In this document: positions 42,955-55,600 of the stretch, piece after piece
Layout of the letters: each line of letters begins with the position of its first letter
How positions within the stretch are numbered: the stretch's first letter is position 1
Assembly: GCA_963575745.1 (NCBI GenBank)
Contig: CAUYUJ010005603.1
Coordinates: 210,862 to 274,861, forward strand
Direction: 5' to 3'
DNA from: Prorocentrum cordatum
Taxonomy: Eukaryota > Sar > Dinophyceae > Prorocentrales > Prorocentraceae
DNA: 64,000 nucleotides
Notes under the pieces: model-generated
The model's database searches: none
What the model was told of the DNA's origin: nothing
What the model saw: the letters and a program-made list of their open reading frames with translations, nothing else
Program-made: the position numbers and the translations under genes

Positions 42955-43345
42955 ATCAACTGCAACAATGGAGGGCAACTTATTTCAAAATTGTGTTCCC
43001 GCTTTCGCAATGTCCAGCAACCTCGCAGGTGGAGGGCGATTCATGTTCAAATGCGGCTCAGCCGCGCACCTAGTCTGTTCCAAAAGTTACATGTTACATC
43101 GCAAGAGGGCGAATTGTTTCACAAATGCCGCCCCCGAGCGTCAGACGTCATCAAACGTGCACTGGGAATACATGCAACACGCACACGGGTGGATGGCGGA
43201 CCATTTGCCCGACTTCGCAACTTGCAGCAAATCACGAGAATGGAAAACACATCATTTTCAAAATGCGGCTCTCGCCGTAACGCCGTGCGAATATTCCAAA
43301 AACAACACGGAACTGTTGAGAACATCGGCCCTCCATTCCCGAGTT
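42955..43345. repeat. About 75-bp repeat family, second block
   Basis: Decayed units with TTCAAAATGCGGCTCTCGCC and GCCGCGCACC words, relatives of 41690-42015. 43346-43690 has short ATGGCCCAAGATG-type words (old 11-mer derivatives). Confidence 0.6.
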
Positions 43346-43704
43346 CAAGAATTGTGTCCGCGATCCTGGGGCCACGAACACTTGAAACAAACAACGGGTG
43401 CGCGCCCCCGAACTTGCAAGATGGCCGAAGCAGACAACACAAACAACCAAAATGGCCCAAGACGTATGCAACAGTTGCCCAATACAGCCGAGGCAAACCA
43501 CCAAGGCCACCAAGATGGCCCAAGATGCATCTCACATGGCCTAATAATGCCACAATGCAACCAAACGTGACCTTAATATGGCCAGAGATGCACCCAATAT
43601 TGCCCGAGAGGACCACGATAGGAACTCGATTAGGGACCACAGAAACCAAATCCGCCGACCCTGTCGGCGTGTGGAAGACGCATCCCGGTGTCGTCGTCTT
43701 GCGT

Positions 43705-43709
43705 GGATC

Positions 43710-43759
<50 letters not shown>

Positions 43760-43760
43760 G
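43705..43760. repeat. (GTC)n microsatellite
   Basis: Near-pure GTC or CGT trinucleotides, followed by a looser GTCGTC/TCCGT zone to 43815. A run of 13 G lies at 43893-43905. Confidence 0.92.
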
Positions 43761-43959
43761 TCCTCGTCGTCTCCGTCTCCGTTGTCCCTCGTCGTCTTCG
43801 TCGTTCCCCGTCTCCTTGAGCGCGCGAGCCAAAGCGACATTGAGCAACGTCGTAGTTGAGTCGTGGCGAAGCCCCTCCCTACCCTCCCCGCCGGGGGGGG
43901 GGGGGTCGCCACCCAGATACGCATCCTCCCCGGGGGGTCCCGGAGCTCAGAAAAGCTTC

Positions 43960-44695
43960 AAGACGAGCCAAGAGCGACAGAAGACACCCCCAAAAGGGTA
44001 CAAGAGGGCCTCGACTCGACGAACGATGGCCCCAAGACGCCCAAGACGGCCCGAAGACGGCCCAAGAGGCCCTCAAGACGCTCCAAGAGAGCCCCAAGAG
44101 CACACCCAAGAGGGCCCCAGGCGCCAAAATCGTCAATTTTACATCGGTTTTTGAATGATTTTGGCCTTCTCGCCTTTTCGGCTTTCCGACACTCCAAGAC
44201 GGCCCAAGAGGCCCCCAAGAGGCCCCCAAGAGCGCCCCAAGAGGCCTACAAGAGGGCCCCAAGACGGCCCAAGAAGGCCCCAGGACAGCCTAAGAGGCGC
44301 CCAAGACGGCCCAATAGGGCCCCAAGACGGGCCCAAGAAACGGCCAAGAGGGGGACGAGGAACCGAGAATTCGAGACTTCCGCCCTAAGAGGCCCCCGGG
44401 AAGCCCCAAGAGGCCCCCAAAAGGCCCCAAGAGGCCCCCGAGCGGCGCCAAGACGCCCCCAAGATGCGCCGAAGACGGCCTCCGGAAGCCCCAAGAGGCC
44501 CAAAAGAGGCCCCAAGAGGCCCCACAACGGCCCCCAAGAGGCTTCAAGTTGCCTTCCAGACGCGCCCGAGAGGTCAACCACGAGATTCCAACCAACATCC
44601 ATAAGGCCTCCTCCTCCTCCCCCTTCGCCCTTCCTCCTCCTACTCCCTTCCGCCTCCTCCTCCTCCTCCTCCTCCTCCTCCTCCTGCACCCCCCT
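43960..44695. repeat. 11-bp array (CCAAGACGGCC) with core at 44120-44200, then TCC tract
   Basis: 11-mers on both sides of a core reading GCCAAAATCGTCAATTTT, GATTTTGGCCTTCTCGCC and TTTTCGGCTTTCCGAC. A TCC tract at 44600-44690 closes the block. Long Pro/Arg-rich plus ORFs are by-products. Confidence 0.88.
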
Positions 44696-44899
44696 CGTGT
44701 TGTCTTTCGTCATCTTCAGGGTCGGCGGCAACGGCCGTAAGGCCTTCGCAATATTTCATGATGATTTCGGTTTAGAATGATTTCGGCGTCGGCATCTTTC
44801 CCTTTCTCGGGTTCGTCCAACTCCAGGCGGCCCCAGAGCCCTCCTAAATGGCTTTAAGACGGCATCGAGACAACCCGCAAGGCCCCTAGACGGCCCTGG

Positions 44900-46555
44900 A
44901 CCGCCAAACTAAAATCGATGATCCTCAGAACGTGTGTTACCGCTAACTTGTGTTTGTCCATCGAAGCCCTTTCGGTAAATTGCACATTGTGTAAACGCAC
45001 GTTTGCGCGCGTCACAAAGCGTCTCGGCACGGTGGTGAATCGCAAATGCCGCGCGGAAAATTGAGTGCGGAAAGCGCGGCTGACTCCGATTATATGGGCT
45101 GGAAAACCACGTGTCCCTCGTGCGTCGCGGGAGCTTATCTCTGCCACAACCCGCGCAAATAATTGGCGGAACTGACGGAACCGACGGAACCTTTACGTCA
45201 CTAACGCGGAAATCCCGTTACTAACGGAAACGTTTACGTCGGCAACGGAGATCTACGTCGGCTTGTTTGAGCGACCGAAAACACGATGCGATTTCTACGT
45301 CAACGCTCAAATCGTGGTAATGATAAAATCCGGGATTTCGAAAAACTGCCCCGGACTTAGATACTCCGTTTCTGAATGTATTAAACTGGCTTATGCGTTT
45401 ACTAAATGATGTGTTGCCTTGCTTGAATTAGGCACCACAATTCAAAAAAAAACAGAAAAAAACAACTTCTCGTTTTAGTGAATCAGCGTTTTCTCAATAA
45501 TTCATGACCTATGTTAGCCAATGGCTTACTGACGGAAAAAGGTTACGTCAATAACGGGAAATTGTGCCGGTACTATGCACCACCTGTCGGCGCCCCGACG
45601 AGACCCCGCAACACTAGCTTCTGCGCACTGATGACTGTCAAGAGCTGCGAAGTATCGGCGGAGCTGAGGAAGGATAACACACACTGCGCTAACACACCCT
45701 CGGGGGACCATCGAACAAAAAAACTATGTTCCCCCGAAGAATCGGAGACGACCTTGAAGACCTTCTCGACGGCATAAAATGGCTTGAACACGGCCACGCG
45801 ACGGCCCAAATAACCCCAACGACTGCCCCGCAGGGGCCCGACAAGCATGATATGGCTGTCCCCAGCCTGTAACATGTCAAGCCGTGAAGGATGAGCAGCT
45901 TCAGAGAGGCGCCGAATGGGCGCGTGAACGAAAACTATGTCGGCGAAAACTACCTCAATCGTGCGAAGGACGCACTAGCAACGTTGGGCTTTCTGTGATA
46001 TTCCGGTAGATCCTGGGCTCCGCGGGACCCTCCTGGTTGATGTTGGCCTTCTCGAGGCCGGGTCCCGCGGGACCGACCGTTATTGCTGGCGGCGCGGCCG
46101 CCCGGGAACCGATCGCGCGGCGATCGGACTCTTCGGTCGCCGACTCGACTGAAGTCCCGAGTTCGAGCCGCAACGCCAGCGGGCGGCGAGCGCCGAGCGA
46201 GGAGGGAAAGAAAGAAACGAACAACAAAAACTGGGCGTCTTCAGGAGGCCCAAGGCCGGGGAGGGCACCCTAGCGCCCGCGCGGACCTCGGACCGAAACA
46301 GGCAGGCCCAAAGGCAAAAAGACATGTATACGTGAAGCGTAATATTACACGCATACAAATTCTGCTAATATGAACCCTCTGCTCCCGGGAAGAGCTCGCC
46401 AGGCCTTCGCGGGCCCTCGCAGGCGGCTCAGTCCGCCTGCAATGTCGGGCTCGGGAAACCCGCGAGTATGCAGTCACGTAGTAGCGCGGGCTACAGCCAG
46501 AGGTCAAACGGCGGCGAGTGGCGGCGAGTGGTGCATATACACACGTCACGCAGGC
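44900..46555. other. AT-richer unique DNA with TACGTC words, no gene seen
   Basis: Composition shifts to lower GC. Short words TTTACGTC, CTAACGGAAA and TACGTCGGCAACGG recur between 45170 and 45560. The longest ORFs are about 100 codons and none is recognisable. Confidence 0.5.
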
Positions 46556-46559
46556 ACTA

Positions 46560-46620
46560 CCTCACAATCACCATCATCACCATCGTCAACATCATCAACA
46601 GCATCAACAGCATCACCAGT

Positions 46621-46682
<62 letters not shown>

Positions 46683-46741
46683 CATCCTCATCCTCATCCT
46701 CATCCTCATCCTCATCCTCATCCTCATCCTCATCCTCATCC

Positions 46742-46784
<43 letters not shown>

Positions 46785-46795
46785 ACTCGTTCTTG
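46560..46795. repeat. (CAT)n and (CATCCT)n microsatellite
   Basis: Perfect (CAT)n, then (CATCCT)n at 46678-46743, then (CAT)n again. The His-, Ser- and Met-rich frames over it are artefacts. Confidence 0.97.
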
Positions 46796-46799
46796 CCTC

Positions 46800-48860
46800 C
46801 CTCGTCCTAATCTTCAAAACTTCGTATCCCTCTCTGTCGCTGTCCCTGCTCCTCACACGTTCGCTCCTCCGCTCCTTTCTGTCCCATCGCCTCCCGCCCG
46901 GCGCCGAGCGGCGAGCGCAACGTCCCCCGCCGCGCCCCCCCTCCGCCCACGGCGCGCTCTGGGGCCCCCACGCCGCAGAGGCCTTGGAGAACTTCTTCAC
47001 CTGCGCCCCGCCCGCCAGGGGCTGCGCAGGACGAGGAGGGAAGAGGGCGGGTGAGGAGGAGGAGGGGGAGAGGGAGGAGGATGAGGATGGGGTCGGGAGG
47101 ACGGGGAGAACATGACCCGACTCGAGATTGCAAGAAGCGGAGCAAGACATGTTTGATGGTCCCACCAGGTTGCGGCTTCCATCTTCGAGCGATGAAGGCG
47201 CGAGACAGCGTGCAACGCGCAACCAATCGCTCGCCGAACGCCATCGCTGCAGGGCACGCGTCCGAAGGGGAATGGGGCAGAGGCGGCGGCGGCAGCGGAC
47301 GGCAGCAGGCATCGACATCCACAACAAGGAACAACCAGCGGAGGAGGGGGAGGAGATGATGCAGCGCGACGCCCGGCTATACCCAAAGGCGCGCGCTGCG
47401 CAAGGTGGCTCACTCCGCCAACCAACGCGGTGAGAGGCAACGATAGAAAGCGGGGGCGGGACGCGCGCGGTACTGGGGGGTGACCCGCGCCACGCCCCAC
47501 AAGACCCGTGATGTCGCTCCGCGAATCCACCAGCGCCTGAACCCACACACGGTGGCCCGAGTGGCCAGGGACAGGCCGCACAGGTGCAAGCGGCGGGGCC
47601 CGGCCTCGCCAGCCGCGCCGCCGCTCCGCTCCGCTCCTTCAGCGGCCCGCCCGCTTCCCCGCTTCCACTGAGACCTCAAGAGTGGAGGACGAGCGGGACG
47701 GAGCAGGGAGGCGGGGGAGAGCCGAAGGGGACAGAAGATGGGGCACCCACGCCGTTCAGGAATCATGCTTCAAAAATCCCACGAGGGGGGAGGGGGGACG
47801 AGAGCTGACAGAGGGACGGGCAGCGTGACGGAAGACATGGCTCCTGTAGGGGTCAAGCGAGACCCAACCATCCTTGGACAGGCGGACCGCCTCCCAGGCA
47901 CTCCCCGGCAAGCGGCTTCATCAGCGTCACGATGTTGTTCTCAAGTCTCCGAAAGGATTTACGAACGCGTCCCAGACTGACCGAAGACGCTACCGATGCC
48001 TGTCGCCTTGAGCCCCGCTGACTTCGAACAACACTGCCCACGGAGGCAAAGAGTCGATCATTTGGCGATTTCCTTATGACTGGTATTCATTACGGTTCCT
48101 AGCGCTGTTCTTGTGCGTCATGCGTGCGCCAATGTGTGATGTACGTGGCAGTATCCTGGTTCGCTGGTTGTCATGGATTGTCGGCGCGCCCCGTAATGTT
48201 GTTCCCACCAATGCGCCAAACATGACACGTTTTGCAACGGCGTGTCCCGATGAGGACGCGGAAACGATACGTTGTGGTTTGGTATTCACCGATGCATCCC
48301 GGGCCGCCGCACTCTGCCTCTAGGAGCAAAGATCAAGGGCAAAGGCAGGCGGGACAACAACAAAGGAATCTAAACAGCTGAAGCAAATCCGTGCATCCGC
48401 AGGGAGGTCGGGGGCAAACCATATCCACTTAGCGTCAAAAGTGCGCCAACTTAAGGGCATCCTGTAGGGCTGAAATCAAAAAGTGCAGGGAATCGACTCG
48501 AATACGAATTGGAAGTGTGCCACTGGCATGGAGTAGACGAGAAAACCAGGAGATAAGGAATACTACATTTCACTATCCAACCAATACTCGTACTAAACGA
48601 ACCCTAGCGGCTGCTCAAAAATTTGGAAAACGTTTTGGGCCGATGTTGGTAACCGGCTAATGTATCGAGTTCCTGGGTCTCGGTGCAAGGCTCCAGACAC
48701 TGTCAAGACTTGGCAAAGATATGCCCCCGATTCCAGGGGGGGCTGGGTTCCGGTGCTTTCAGAAGTGAAGATGCAAAGAGCAGATAGAGTATCACTCAGT
48801 AGCAAAATTTTCAAGCTTATAGATAAAGAACAGAAACAACGAAGTGAACAAAATGGGTTT
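46800..48860. other. No supported feature
   Basis: GC-rich (46800-47800) then ordinary DNA (47800-48860). Several 100-330-codon frames overlap on both strands with no domain. I cannot support a gene. Confidence 0.45.
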
Positions 48861-48869
48861 CGGGATTAT

Positions 48870-49260
48870 GATGGCCCCGGCCCAAGATGTCCTCCAGACG
48901 GCCCAAGAAACATCCAAGAAGCCCCAAGAGGGCTCCAAGAAGATCACGAAGATACCCAAATCAGTAGCTTTCTGGATGTTGGAGAGAGCGTGATCCACCG
49001 CCGCTTTACTGTGGAAAATTGCCCCCCTCTTCCTCTGGAGCCCGGGGGTCCCCCCCCCTCCGAAAATCCCCCCTCCCCTGGACCCCCCCCCTTCCCTCCC
49101 CCCTCCCCTTCCCCGGCAAAACCCCCCCCTCCCCTAACCCCTTCCCCCCCCTCGAAAACCGGGGGGGGGTCACTACCGGTTCGAGCCCCCCCCCCCCCTC
49201 GAAAACCGGAGGGGGGGTCACTACCGGTTCGAACCCCTCCCCACCCCCCCACTCACCGCC
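48870..49260. repeat. Short 11-bp array and C-rich repeat (CCCTCGAAAACCGG)
   Basis: 48875-48960 has CCAAGA-type 11-mers. 49020-49250 is C-rich, with two copies of CCTCGAAAACCGG, a G run, TCACTACCGGTTCGA, then a C run. The same pieces occur in reverse orientation at 58081-58290, beyond the Copia element. Confidence 0.8.
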
Positions 49261-49261
49261 A

Positions 49262-49868
49262 GCAAACGACTCCCGGTCCCTACCACCGTCCGCGCCACAT
49301 CCCCCACTGTTGTTCCCAGCGCCACTGTCCCACCACCACTGTCCCCACTGGTTCCACCACCGTCCCTACTGTCCCCACCAGTGCTCCCACCACTGTCGCA
49401 CTGTCCCCACTGTCCCCACCACTGTTCCCACCACGGTTCCACTCTCCCCACTTTCTTCACGGCCCCAACCACTGCCCGACTATCCCCACTGTCCCCACTG
49501 TCCCACTGACCCTCCGCTGTCCCACTGAGCTGTCCCACTGTTCCCACCACTGTCCCCACTGTCCCCACCACTGTCCCCACTGTACCTCTGTCCCATTGTC
49601 CCACCGCCGTCCTCGCCACCGCCTTCACCACTGTCCCCACCACCACTGTACCCTCCACTGTCCCACTGTTTCCACCTCCCAGTGTCCCCACACCACTGTC
49701 CCCACCACCACCGTCCCCACCACTGTCCACTGTCCCCACTGTTCCCACCATTGTCCTCACCACTGTCCCCACCACTACAGTCCCCACCACTGTCCCACTG
49801 TCCTCACCACTGTCCCGCTGTCCCCTCACCACTGTCCCCACCACCACCGTCCCAACCACTGTCCGCAC
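49262..49868. repeat. 12-bp minisatellite (CACTGTCCCCAC)
   Basis: About 600 bp of CACTGTCCCCAC units with CCACCA variants, ending 15 bp before the Copia LTR. Thr/Val/Gly-rich ORFs are by-products. Confidence 0.92.
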
Positions 49869-49883
49869 CCCCCCTCGGTTTTC

Positions 49884-50725
49884 TTGAAAGGGCTCTGCTG
49901 TCCTCAGGTGTCATCTTCACTGATTTCCGACTCTGGGTCGATCTCCGGAGCCCCGGCCACGGCCCTGAGATAGGCCGCGAGTTCGTCCCTGGAGGCTGGG
50001 AGCAGCCAGAGCGGGCCCCACTGGGGCCGAGGTGCCACGCCGAGGACGACCCTCAGGAGGTAGTCGGCCGTCTCAGCCAACCGCAACTCCCAAGATGAGA
50101 TTATCGTGGCCAGGCTGCGGCCACCGCGCCTGGTGCGGCCACCCCGGGCCACCATGCGAGGATGGAGGGGGAACGGTTTTCCTCCAACGCGCACTTGAGC
50201 CAAATCGGCCAAGATGGAAAAAAGGTTGGGGCCAATCCGCATGCAGGCGCAATGTCGCACCGCATTTGGATCGGCCCCCTCCCAGGTTCACGCAGGCGTA
50301 GGGTCGCACCGCATTCCCCTGAGAGGTGCAAGCACGAACATGCTCTTCCTGCTGCTGGTGACGTCTAAACCGTGACACGCACGGGGGGTATTCCGTGACA
50401 CATCAACGCTTTGCTATGCTATACCTCACGCGCCGCCCAGCGCGGCAGCAACGAACATGTCACGAATTTCGTCTTGGAGGCTGTCCTGCCAGCGTGGCCG
50501 AAATCATGGCCACTGCTGTTCTTATAAGCACTGGCGAAGATATGCCGCAAATGTGCCAGCCTACACTATACCCACACACCGCGCAGCACGGCGCCGCACA
50601 AACCTATGCACTTTGGCTGGGGGGCACAGGCAACAACACTTGGACCAAATTTCCCGCCCCCCTGTTTTGAATGCGAATTCGGGCACGCACGCTGCTGATG
50701 ATGCTCGTGCTACGCTCCCTGACCA
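49884..50725 (-). repeat. Copia 3' LTR
   Basis: 842 bp, direct repeat of 57239-58080. On the minus strand it begins TGGTCAGGGAGCG and ends CCCTTTCAA, so a TG start and CA near the end, as in most LTRs. An open frame on the minus strand (50260-49904) ends 20 bp from the LTR edge and is shared with the other LTR. Confidence 0.95.
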
Positions 50726-50728
50726 ATG

Positions 50729-50740
50729 CTCCTCCTCTTC
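50729..50740 (-). other. Copia polypurine tract
   Basis: On the minus strand, GAAGAGGAGGAG (12 purines) lies three bases before the 3' LTR. It would prime plus-strand DNA synthesis. Confidence 0.8.
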
Positions 50741-50951
50741 GGCAGGGCTCCGCGGCCCGTCCGAAGCTTCGCGAGTTCACCGACTCGCTGGGGCATGGGG
50801 GCGCTGGCATCGCAAAAACAACAGAAATAATCAAAAGGCAATCTCAGAATATTAGGTGTCGCCCCGACGCCGCTGCACAGCAGAGGCCCCCGTTGTCACT
50901 GATGGAGGGCGTGCTCGACGCACGACGCAACAACGATGCCTGCGGCAATAT

Positions 50952-51476
50952 TTACAACACCCGGATGCCGAAGTGGCCCCTGATCCGGGCCATGGCGGGC
51001 ACCGAGAAGATCTTCGTGGGGCCATCTGCCCGCTGCTCGTTCGACCTAACGTGGTCGAGCAAGAGGGTCTCGCTCTCCACCCTGCTGCGGAGGGCCGACG
51101 CCCTGTTGGAGAGCGCGCGCGTCCTCCAGCTGCCTTGGCCCCGGGCCAAGCACAGCGACGCAACGCTGTCGCCCCGCATCCTGGGGAGCGGCACCTGCGC
51201 CATCATGCTCGCGAGGCTCGCCTCCGCGCCCTCCAGCATGACCAAGCCCATCGCCAGGGCCGCAATCTCAGCCTCCGCCGTAGATCTCGCCACCTGTGCC
51301 TGTTTGACGGATCGCCAGTCGATGAGGCACTCCCCCGGGCGCACTGCGACGCCCGTCTGGGAGCACTCGGTTTCGAAGCTGGCGTCGGCGAAGGCGCGCA
51401 GCTCGAGCCCGTTCCCGTCGCCGCGCACCGCCTGGAAGAACAGCCCATGGCGGCGCGTGCCCAGGAGGTGCCACAT
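50952..51476 (-). pseudogene. Copia RNase H domain
   Basis: A 174-codon frame shows the Copia RNase H signatures in order: ELRAFADASFETE (first Asp), VARSTAEAEIAAL (Glu), RGDSVASLCL (Asp) and the closing NEQRADGPTK, the usual ADxxTK end. The start Met is internal; the frame is entered by a shift near 51490-51515 from the RT frame. All key acidic residues are kept. It would degrade RNA in the hybrid. About 210 bp separate its stop from the polypurine tract. Confidence 0.88.
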
Positions 51477-52606
51477 GATGCGCTTGCCAAGGCGCAGCGC
51501 CCACTGATCAGTGCTGTAGTCGCATGCGCTGACATCCGGCTGACAGCGAAGGCGATGTCAGGGCGGGCGCGGCCCGACAGCCGCAGCAACCCGCCGCCCA
51601 GCTTCTGGGCGAGGCGCACGTCGCAGAGCTCGGGCTCTGCGTCCAGCTCCTCCCCCAGCGGCTCGATGGAGATGGCGCCGCACGCATTGGCATTCGTCAT
51701 CCGCCACCCGGACAGGATATCCTCCAGGTAGGCGGCCTGGTGGGCCACGAACGCCCCGTCGGCCCTCGCCCCCGCCTAAAGCCCAAGGTATCGGGTCGTG
51801 CCAGGGTGCGCGTGGTCGATGAGCGATTGGACCGAGCGCGTCCCGGTCGCCATCACCACCGCCTCCACTGCCATAATCGCATCGGGCGCGCCGGCGAGCA
51901 AAAAGTCGCCCACGTAGACCAGCGCCAGGCCCAGCGACTTCTGCTCGCTCTCGGTCTTCGTCGGTGCGCCCTCCACGATGTTCCAGACGCAGGCGTCGCA
52001 GCGAGATTGGACCAACCTGCACTGCGCGCCGTTGACCTCGAACCTCATCGCCCGCATCTGCCTGCCCCGCTTCAAGCCCCAGGCTCTGGGGGCGATGCGG
52101 AGGCCGCAGATGCCCTTCTTGGCCCTCCAGACCTCGTCGCGCCCAGCGAGCCCATACGAGGAGAGGATCCCCGGCGGGCGCGCCAAGACCTCCCCAGCCT
52201 CCTCCGGGAGAGGCGCATTCAGAAAGGCCGTGGACACGTCCAACGCCTTGAGCGCCCAGCCGCAGGAGCTCGCGATGGCGAGAGCGGATCCGACGCGGAG
52301 GATCTCCACGTTGCTCGTGAAGACGACCTCACCCGGCACCTGTTTCTGGAAGTTACCGCAAACAACCCCGCGGAACTTCTTGCGCCTCCGCTGCGCCAGA
52401 TCCGAAGCATCTGGCGCCTTGATGCCAGCAACCCCCTTCATAGGGAGCGCGTCTTTGGTTCGTACCTGCATATTCTCACTCTCGGTGAGGGTTTCGAAGA
52501 CCTCCTTCTCTGCGAAGGAGGCGAGCTCGGCCTCCATGGCCAGCTTCCACTCGTCACGCTCGGTGCCGATCGCATTCCGCAGCTCGGTCATCGAGACTGG
52601 CTGCAT
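51477..52606 (-). pseudogene. Copia reverse transcriptase (RVT_2 type), YVGD
   Basis: From the Met at 52606 the frame reads EWKLAMEAELASF, KFRGVVCGNFQ, ALDVSTAFLNAPL (motif A Asp, 52211-52250), GICGLRIAPRAWG and LALVYVGDFLLAG (51891-51930). These are classic Copia RT blocks. The catalytic YVDD is YVGD: codon GGC at 51908-51910 replaces a GAC/GAT, one base from Asp. The frame then meets a TAG at 51776-51778 and continues in the same phase with AHQAAYLEDIL and SGRARPDIAFAVSRM, the block that precedes RNase H, so this is a simple nonsense change. Loss of the first catalytic Asp should abolish polymerase activity. Confidence 0.92.
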
Positions 52607-55600
52607 GCCGCTGTCCTTGATGATCTCGACGAAATCCGGCGCGCCGTCCGAGTCGGAGTCGGCGGCGGCAGCAGCGGCAGCTGAGTCAGAGGATGCAGCA
52701 AGGGCCCGGGGGGACCCAAGCGAGAAATGCGCGACCTCCGCCGCCGCCCCTCCTCCTGCTCCTCCTGGCGCCTGCTTGCTGCGAAGCCGCAGCCTCCGAT
52801 GGTCATGCGGCTGGTCGGTCGACGGGCCCTGGCGGCGCCTGTGGTCGCACGTGCGCCCACGATGTGCCCCCAGGCGGGCGGGGCGCGTGATCTCCCTCGG
52901 AGGGGGTTCAGGTCCTCAGACTCCTCCTGGTTGCCGTGCTCCTCCTCCTCCTCCTGGATGTTATGCTGCTCCTCGTGGCTGTCCTGCTGCTCCTGGTCGT
53001 GCTTCTCCTCCTCCTGGTCGCCGTGCTCGTTGACCTCCTGCCGGGCTCCACCTCCAGGCACGACGTCGACGACGAAGCTCGACGAGGTCTCGAGCTCCCA
53101 CCTCTCGAGGCCGTTCTGGGCAACCTTGTGGCCAACCAAGGACGCCCCGGACACGAAGTCGCGCATGCCGAAAAACCGCCGGGGCACAGCCCGAGGCGCG
53201 AACGCAAACTGCGGCACCTGCTTGATCCTGCAGGTGACGGGCTGCCCGAAAATCGGACGCCCAATCGGCTTCTCTTGAGCCTCGCGCCGTTGGAGAGGTG
53301 CTGCGTGCACGACCGAAGCCGGCCACGGCTGCTCGCGGTCTGCCGCGTCCATCGTCATGAGCATGGCTCTGCCCCTCTGCTTGATGATACCGACGCCCCT
53401 CTCGGCACGGGGGTTGTTATCGGCCTCGTGCCCTGGGGTCGATGTGACTACGATCCCTTGGGTGGCGAGCGCTGCGCTCACCTTCGGGCCCGAGAACCCC
53501 CGCGCCTGGTCAGCGTGGACGCGGCGGGCCACGCGCGCCTGGAACTCGAGCTCCACCTGCGCGATCATCAGGCGCAGGGCCGCAAGCACCTCCGCCGTGT
53601 GCTTGCCAGCGATGGGGATGACGTAGTACCACGTCTGCACGCCCTCCTCCCCGACGGGTCCGTCCGCCGGCACTGCGGCCACCGCTGGCAGCGCCGAAGC
53701 CCGCGTGACCATCGCCACGGCGTCGTCTGCAGCCAGCGGCTGCCCTGCCGCCGCAGCGGCAGCCTGCCCCCCCTGATCTGCGGGCCTCTCACCCACGCCC
53801 GCGGCTGCAAGCGGCGGCGCCCCCGCGGCGTCGCGCGCGCGCTGCTCAGCCCCAGCGGCGGCAGCGCGTTCAGAAGCAGTCATAACCGCGTAGGCGCAGA
53901 GGACGAAGTACCGCGCCGTCTTGGGGCGGCCCTCCGGCAGCGCCCCTGGCCAGAGCCCTGCAGGATGGGGGCCAGATATGTCCACGGACAGCTGGCCTCC
54001 CGGCCGCGTCGGCGCATCCAGCCGCCAGTGCGCCCTCGTGCGACCTGCCGCCAGGCGGCGTTTGTAGCAATCGGGGCGGAAGGAAGGGTGTCCGCGCCTC
54101 TTATGTTCCTCCAAGCTGAGGCGCTGCACAGCGGCCACGACGACATCGAAGTGCGCCGCCAACATCCGAGCGCCGGCTCGAGTGCGCAGCTGCTGCCTCA
54201 TCGCGCGGAGGCGCTGGGCGTCGTCCTCGTAGATGTGCGCCGTGGCACCCTCGAGCTCCAGCTCGATCGCACCCTGGCCTGGCAGCAGCGCGCGGGCTCG
54301 ATCCCGACCCCGCTGAAGATCGAGGCTGAGTTCGGCGACGTACGCGCCGATCGGGAACAGGGCCTGCAACTCCGTGGGGGAATGGACATACACCACCTCG
54401 CCCGCCCCCATCAGCACGCCAGCTTGCTGGCCAGTCGCGCGCGCGAGGTCGACGCGCTGGCAAGGCGCGGGCGGGCGCCAGTTAGGCCGCAGGTGCTGCA
54501 ACTCACGCGTGGCCCCAGTGTCGGCCAGCAGCCGGCGACGGCCTGAGCCTCCAAGGAGCGCGCGAGCCGCGCGCAGATCCACCTGGAGCGTCCGAAAGGC
54601 AGGCTGCTGCTGCTGCTGCTGCTGCTGCGGGGGAGTGGCCGCAGCCTGAGCTGAGGCTGCACTCGAACCCGGGGTCCCCGATGGCTGGCCCCAGCCATCC
54701 TGCCAGGCAGGGCCGGCAGCAGCGGCGGCGGCCGAAATCGGGAAGAGGCTTGCCGCCGCGGCATCCATGACCACCTGCTGCAGCGCCTCGGCGGTCATCG
54801 CAGCCGCGGGCGCAACTGCGGCAGCCGATGCTGCCGACGCACCTCCAGCGGCAGCGGCTGCTGGGGGCTTCGGCCGCGGGCGCGCTGCCTTGTCATGGTC
54901 CTCGGCCCCGCAGTAAGAGCAATTGCCCTCGCTCACCTCGAGCTTCCTGTGGTGGCGAGTGCAAGTCGCGCCGGACTTGCAGCCGGCCTTGCTGTCGAAG
55001 AACCGGCGCGTTTCCTTGCATCCTGTCGCCGCCATGGCAGCGGGTTTAGCCTTCGCCTTCGCCTTGGCGCGGGCGTCGGGCTTGCCGCCCTTGGCGTCGG
55101 GCTTGCCCTGCTTGCCCCCGCCCTTGGCCTCCTTCGCCTCCCGCGTCGCTGCCAGCGCCTTCACGCCCTTCCCCTGGGGCGCGTCGCAGAGCTCACGTAC
55201 CTCGGCGGCGAGGTACCGCCAGAACTCTTCCATCTGCTGCTGCGAACCCTGGCTGGCGCCCGAGATGCCGTGCTGCATCTCCCACGCGAACATCCTGCAC
55301 TGGAAATTCGCGCCGGCCTCGGCCATGCCTTTGACGATGCCTCGCAACGTCGCCAGCTGCGTGACCGGGCCCGGCGCAGCCGTGCCAAGACGCTGCAATC
55401 GAGTGAGCGAGAACTTCCAAGAGTTCAGCTCCTGGTAGCAAAGCGCTAGGGCGGCGGCCTTGTTATCGCGCCGCCCCACCTCCCTCGGCGCCAGCTTCCG
55501 GTCGCGAAGGGTGCCGGGGCCGGCCTCCACCATGATGCCGAAGAGGAGCTCGGTCACCGAAGTCTGTCGGGTGGCCGGCGCGCCGCTCTGCACCTGCTCG

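Noticed and set aside
49262-49868. Thr/Val-rich ORFs (up to 437 codons) ending near the Copia LTR
   Set aside because: They read the CACTGTCCCCAC minisatellite.
51905-51916. RNA editing restoring YVDD
   Set aside because: A-to-I editing reads A as G, the wrong direction to recover Asp from a GGC codon. A simple mutation is more likely.
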